Assembly: GCF_001698815.1 (NCBI RefSeq)
Contig: NZ_LGSI01000058.1
Span: 1-64,000 of the forward strand
DNA: 64,000 nt
Origin: Pseudomonas syringae
Lineage (GTDB): Bacteria > Pseudomonadota > Gammaproteobacteria > Pseudomonadales > Pseudomonadaceae
Direction of reading: 5' to 3'
Shown here: positions 62,267 to 64,000 of the stretch, piece by piece
Position numbering within the stretch: the first letter of the stretch is position 1
Layout: each line of letters begins with the position of its first letter
Notes under the pieces: model-generated
What the model was told of the DNA's origin: nothing
The model's database searches: none
What the model saw: only the letters and a program-made list of their open reading frames with translations
Made by a program: the position numbers and the translations under genes

Positions 62267-62975
62267 TCTTTTCTTTCCATTCGCGACGCATCCCGGCTCC
62301 AGTCACGGCATCGGAAGCTCGATCGAACATAAAGGCTCGATTGTTCAAACCTTTATATGCCCGAATATAGTCTGTTTCGACATATTTAAAGAGGCGCCAC
62401 GATCCAGGTTTTAGCACCTTTCGAAAAGCTCCGTAGCCGGAGAAAGCAAGGTCAAATACCCCGTAAGCCATATTCCCCTCGAACTCCGTCCCGCCGGACA
62501 TTTCTGATACGCCTTGATAAAACTTTCTAACGTATCCCTGCGAGTCAGTCCGAGCTTCCAGCAGGTTAGTCCCATTTTCGTAGATGTTGTTTAGCCCGTG
62601 CGTTGCAGTTAATAGCCCAATACCACAACCTAATCCAGATGTGACTCCACACATTGCGACCCCGCCAGTGACTTGCAGTACTCCAGCCGCTAAACCGATA
62701 CCTTGCTGAAGAGCAGTTGCGGATTTCGTCAACACGCTCTGCTCAGCCTCCAGCGCCTTCAAACCTTCTTCCGCAGTCTTCCTCCCATCCCCCACATCCC
62801 TCACAATCCCTCGCGCGTAATAAGCCACTTCGCGATTGAATTTAATGCGCAGCATTCCATCCTGAATATGCCGCGCGCTTATTGTGCAAGCTTGGGATGT
62901 CAGCACGCCCGCCGCGTGGCTGACTTGCCAATATCCATCAGTGCTGGCTATCTTTTTTTTATTTACTGATCCCAT
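62259..62975 (-). CDS. DUF4225-like putative type VI effector
   Basis: A 238-residue protein. The middle part (about 85-130) is glycine-rich and hydrophobic (GIGLAAGVLQVTGGVAM, GVTSGLGCGIGLL), as in membrane-inserting toxins. The C-terminal half has the pattern AYGVFDLAFSGYGAFRKVLK and WRLFKYVETDYIRAYK that I associate with DUF4225 proteins. The ATG at 62975 lies within the last codons of hcp (13-base overlap, other frame). An A8 run lies at codons 6-8. Position between hcp and paralogous membrane proteins suggests an Hcp-delivered toxin. The activity is inferred. Confidence 0.75.
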   Translation of the reverse strand: MGSVNKKKIASTDGYWQVSHAAGVLTSQACTISARHIQDGMLRIKFNREVAYYARGIVRDVGDGRKTAEEGLKALEAEQSVLTKSATALQQGIGLAAGVLQVTGGVAMCGVTSGLGCGIGLLTATHGLNNIYENGTNLLEARTDSQGYVRKFYQGVSEMSGGTEFEGNMAYGVFDLAFSGYGAFRKVLKPGSWRLFKYVETDYIRAYKGLNNRAFMFDRASDAVTGAGMRREWKEKNE

Positions 62976-63457
62976 TCGGCACCTTCCCATGACGTGTAGC
63001 CACTGGTTTTGGCCGCGTGATTTTCCCAGATAATGTCGCGATAGCGGATGGCGATGGTTTCGTTGGGATCTGCGTCATTCTCGAGTACTGAGTGAGGTAC
63101 GTCGACGGTAAGGCTGGCGATTTGTGCGCCTTTGATTTTGACCGAGTAATATTTTTCCTGCCCCGCCAGATTTGAATGACGGTAGAAGTTTATGGTGCAG
63201 GTCAGTTCTTCACGGTCTGACAATGCCTGCGCCAGTAATGGTGATGACTTGTCGAGGAGCTTGGTAATAATTACGGGGTTGTGATGGGCGTGCTTGATAT
63301 TGCCAATGTTGTTCATGTTGTGAGAGAAGGACAGCACCATTATTTCGTCTTCATGCCCGGCCTGACATTTATTGCCAATGGAAGGCAGACTTGAGCAACC
63401 TGCTGAAATCAGGCCTTGATTTTTACCTTCGATAATCATGTAGCTATGACTGGCCAT
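62963..63457 (-). CDS. hcp: Hcp-family type VI secretion tube protein
   Basis: A 164-residue Hcp-like protein. The N-terminus ASHSYMIIEGKNQGLISAGC fits the Hcp opening. GHEDEIMVLSFSHNM is the conserved first-sheet block, and IAIRYRDIIWENHAAKTSGY matches the Hcp C-terminal signature (YRxIxWE). Hcp forms the hexameric tube rings of the T6SS and carries small effectors in its lumen. The ATG at 63457 follows AGGGAGATCCGTA; a longer open frame upstream crosses the REP doublet and is unlikely. No other T6SS gene is in the window, so it is an orphan hcp islet. Confidence 0.9.
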   Translation of the reverse strand: MASHSYMIIEGKNQGLISAGCSSLPSIGNKCQAGHEDEIMVLSFSHNMNNIGNIKHAHHNPVIITKLLDKSSPLLAQALSDREELTCTINFYRHSNLAGQEKYYSVKIKGAQIASLTVDVPHSVLENDADPNETIAIRYRDIIWENHAAKTSGYTSWEGAEWDQ

Positions 63458-63562
63458 TACGGATCTCCCTGAAAAAATGAGCGACCAGTTTATTCGGATG
63501 ATTGTCGAGAGGCTGTAGGGCGTTTCCGAAACGCTTGTTGGAAGAGTGAGAAATGTCAGTTG

Positions 63563-63653
63563 TTGTAGGACCGAACTCATCCGGGAAAGCGGCGTGTCGG
63601 GCAATAACGATGTTGGCCGTGCCGCCGCTTTCGCGAACAAGTTCGCTCCCACA
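63563..63653. repeat. 91-base REP doublet, right copy flanking the Hcp islet
   Basis: A direct copy of 61143-61233, about 90% identical, including the inner spacer AACGATGTTGGCCGTG. The spacer match is notable because other doublets in the window have unrelated spacers. Confidence 0.85.
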
Positions 63654-63674
63654 GTGTTTGATATCTGCGGGCTG

Positions 63675-63884
63675 TTAAGCCTCCAACCGATCCAGAGACT
63701 TCTCCACCGCCCCGCGCGCCAGATCAATCAGGTGCATGACTGCAAAGGCCAGGTCGCGTTGGGTGCCGTGCAGATGATCGCCTGTTTCGTACGCTGTCGC
63801 AGATGCGCAGCGCAGCAGTTCGACGGCGTGGTTCAGGGAATCTTCCACGGTGGGCAGCGGTTGAGCGGGGGTGATCTTGAGCAT
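63675..63884 (-). CDS. Small conserved Pseudomonas protein (DUF3077/DUF6124-like)
   Basis: A 69-residue soluble, helical protein: DSLNHAVELLRCASATAYET and LAFAVMHLIDLARGAVEKSL. It resembles a widespread Pseudomonas family of small proteins annotated only by DUF numbers; the assignment is from memory and tentative. The ATG at 63884 has a strong ribosome site (AGGAGTTTCAAC), which excludes a start 11 codons earlier. Function unknown. The final 116 bases of the window show no gene. Confidence 0.7.
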   Translation of the reverse strand: MLKITPAQPLPTVEDSLNHAVELLRCASATAYETGDHLHGTQRDLAFAVMHLIDLARGAVEKSLDRLEA

Positions 63885-64000
63885 GTTGAAACTCCTATTG
63901 CAGTAAGGAGCCATCACTCGTCGCGACTAAACGAAGGGTGGCGGCTGTGCCACAGGTTAGTCGACCGGCCAATAGGAAACCGGCGCACCCGAAGGCGCCC

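Noticed and set aside
62953..62975. Programmed frameshift fusing Hcp to the effector at the A8 run
   Set aside because: The hcp stop codon comes before the A-run in the hcp frame, so slippage there cannot join the two proteins. Coupled re-initiation is simpler.
1..64000. CRISPR arrays, tRNA or rRNA genes, intact insertion sequences
   Set aside because: No regularly spaced short repeats, no cloverleaf-like sequence with CCA end and no transposase frame were noticed; the repeats present are REP-type.

Overview
The window is a chromosomal segment of a fluorescent-type Pseudomonas, most likely of the P. syringae / P. fluorescens lineage. The grounds are a complete Pseudomonas-order alginate operon, an OprD-family porin, an aapJQMP amino-acid transporter, an orphan TccC-type Rhs gene, and many Pseudomonas-style REP doublets built on GTAGGACCGG / GGAGCGAA palindromes. 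No rRNA, tRNA, CRISPR array, integrase or intact insertion sequence was seen. Most of the window is dense, GC-rich core genome. AT-richer accessory patches lie at about 17.6-18.25 kb, 20.2-21.0 kb, 38.2-38.4 kb and 61.3-63.5 kb.

Layout. 0.1-6.7 kb: ferric-citrate uptake, with fecA-fecR-fecI on the minus strand. A Fur-like box separates them from a divergent three-gene inner-membrane operon (DUF3649, PepSY, DUF3325) that may reduce or handle the imported iron. 6.7-9.7 kb: AraC regulator, EamA transporter, 2-hydroxyacid dehydrogenase. 9.9-15.9 kb: a LysR regulator divergent from a tripartite efflux operon (NodT-type outer-membrane factor, FUSC permease, DUF1656, HlyD-type fusion protein). 16.1-18.0 kb: an SDR and two hypotheticals. 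18.3-21.0 kb: a TccC-type Rhs toxin with a variable tip. 21.1-37.7 kb: all twelve genes of the alginate operon on the minus strand (algD-8-44-K-E-G-X-L-I-J-F-A), with an AlgU-type promoter about 470 bases upstream of algD and a strong terminator after algA.

38.5-49.4 kb: yaaA, then a minus-strand accessory catabolic cluster. It holds an IclR regulator, an OprD porin, an M20 amidohydrolase, a MATE exporter, an isochorismatase-family hydrolase, and a polyamine-type ABC importer with a Tat-exported binding protein. Two similar composite elements, one upstream of the porin gene and one upstream of the ABC operon, suggest that the two units form one regulon. 49.7-56.4 kb: a polysaccharide-deacetylase-like protein that has lost metal ligands, a PIN-PhoH ATPase, moaCDE, rhlB (with a C10 tract) and a carboxylesterase. 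56.5-61.1 kb: aapJQMP behind a sigma-54 promoter. 61.1-63.7 kb: an islet between two 91-base REP doublets (about 90% identical, direct orientation) carrying Hcp, an overlapping DUF4225-like putative effector with a glycine-rich hydrophobic core, and two paralogous small membrane proteins that look like immunity proteins. The window ends with a small conserved Pseudomonas protein.

The best candidates for under-described biology are the Hcp / DUF4225 / twin-membrane-protein islet, the porin-ABC-hydrolase-MATE regulon with its shared operator-like element, and the TccC gene with a Stv-like tip and a second copy of its 3' end upstream.
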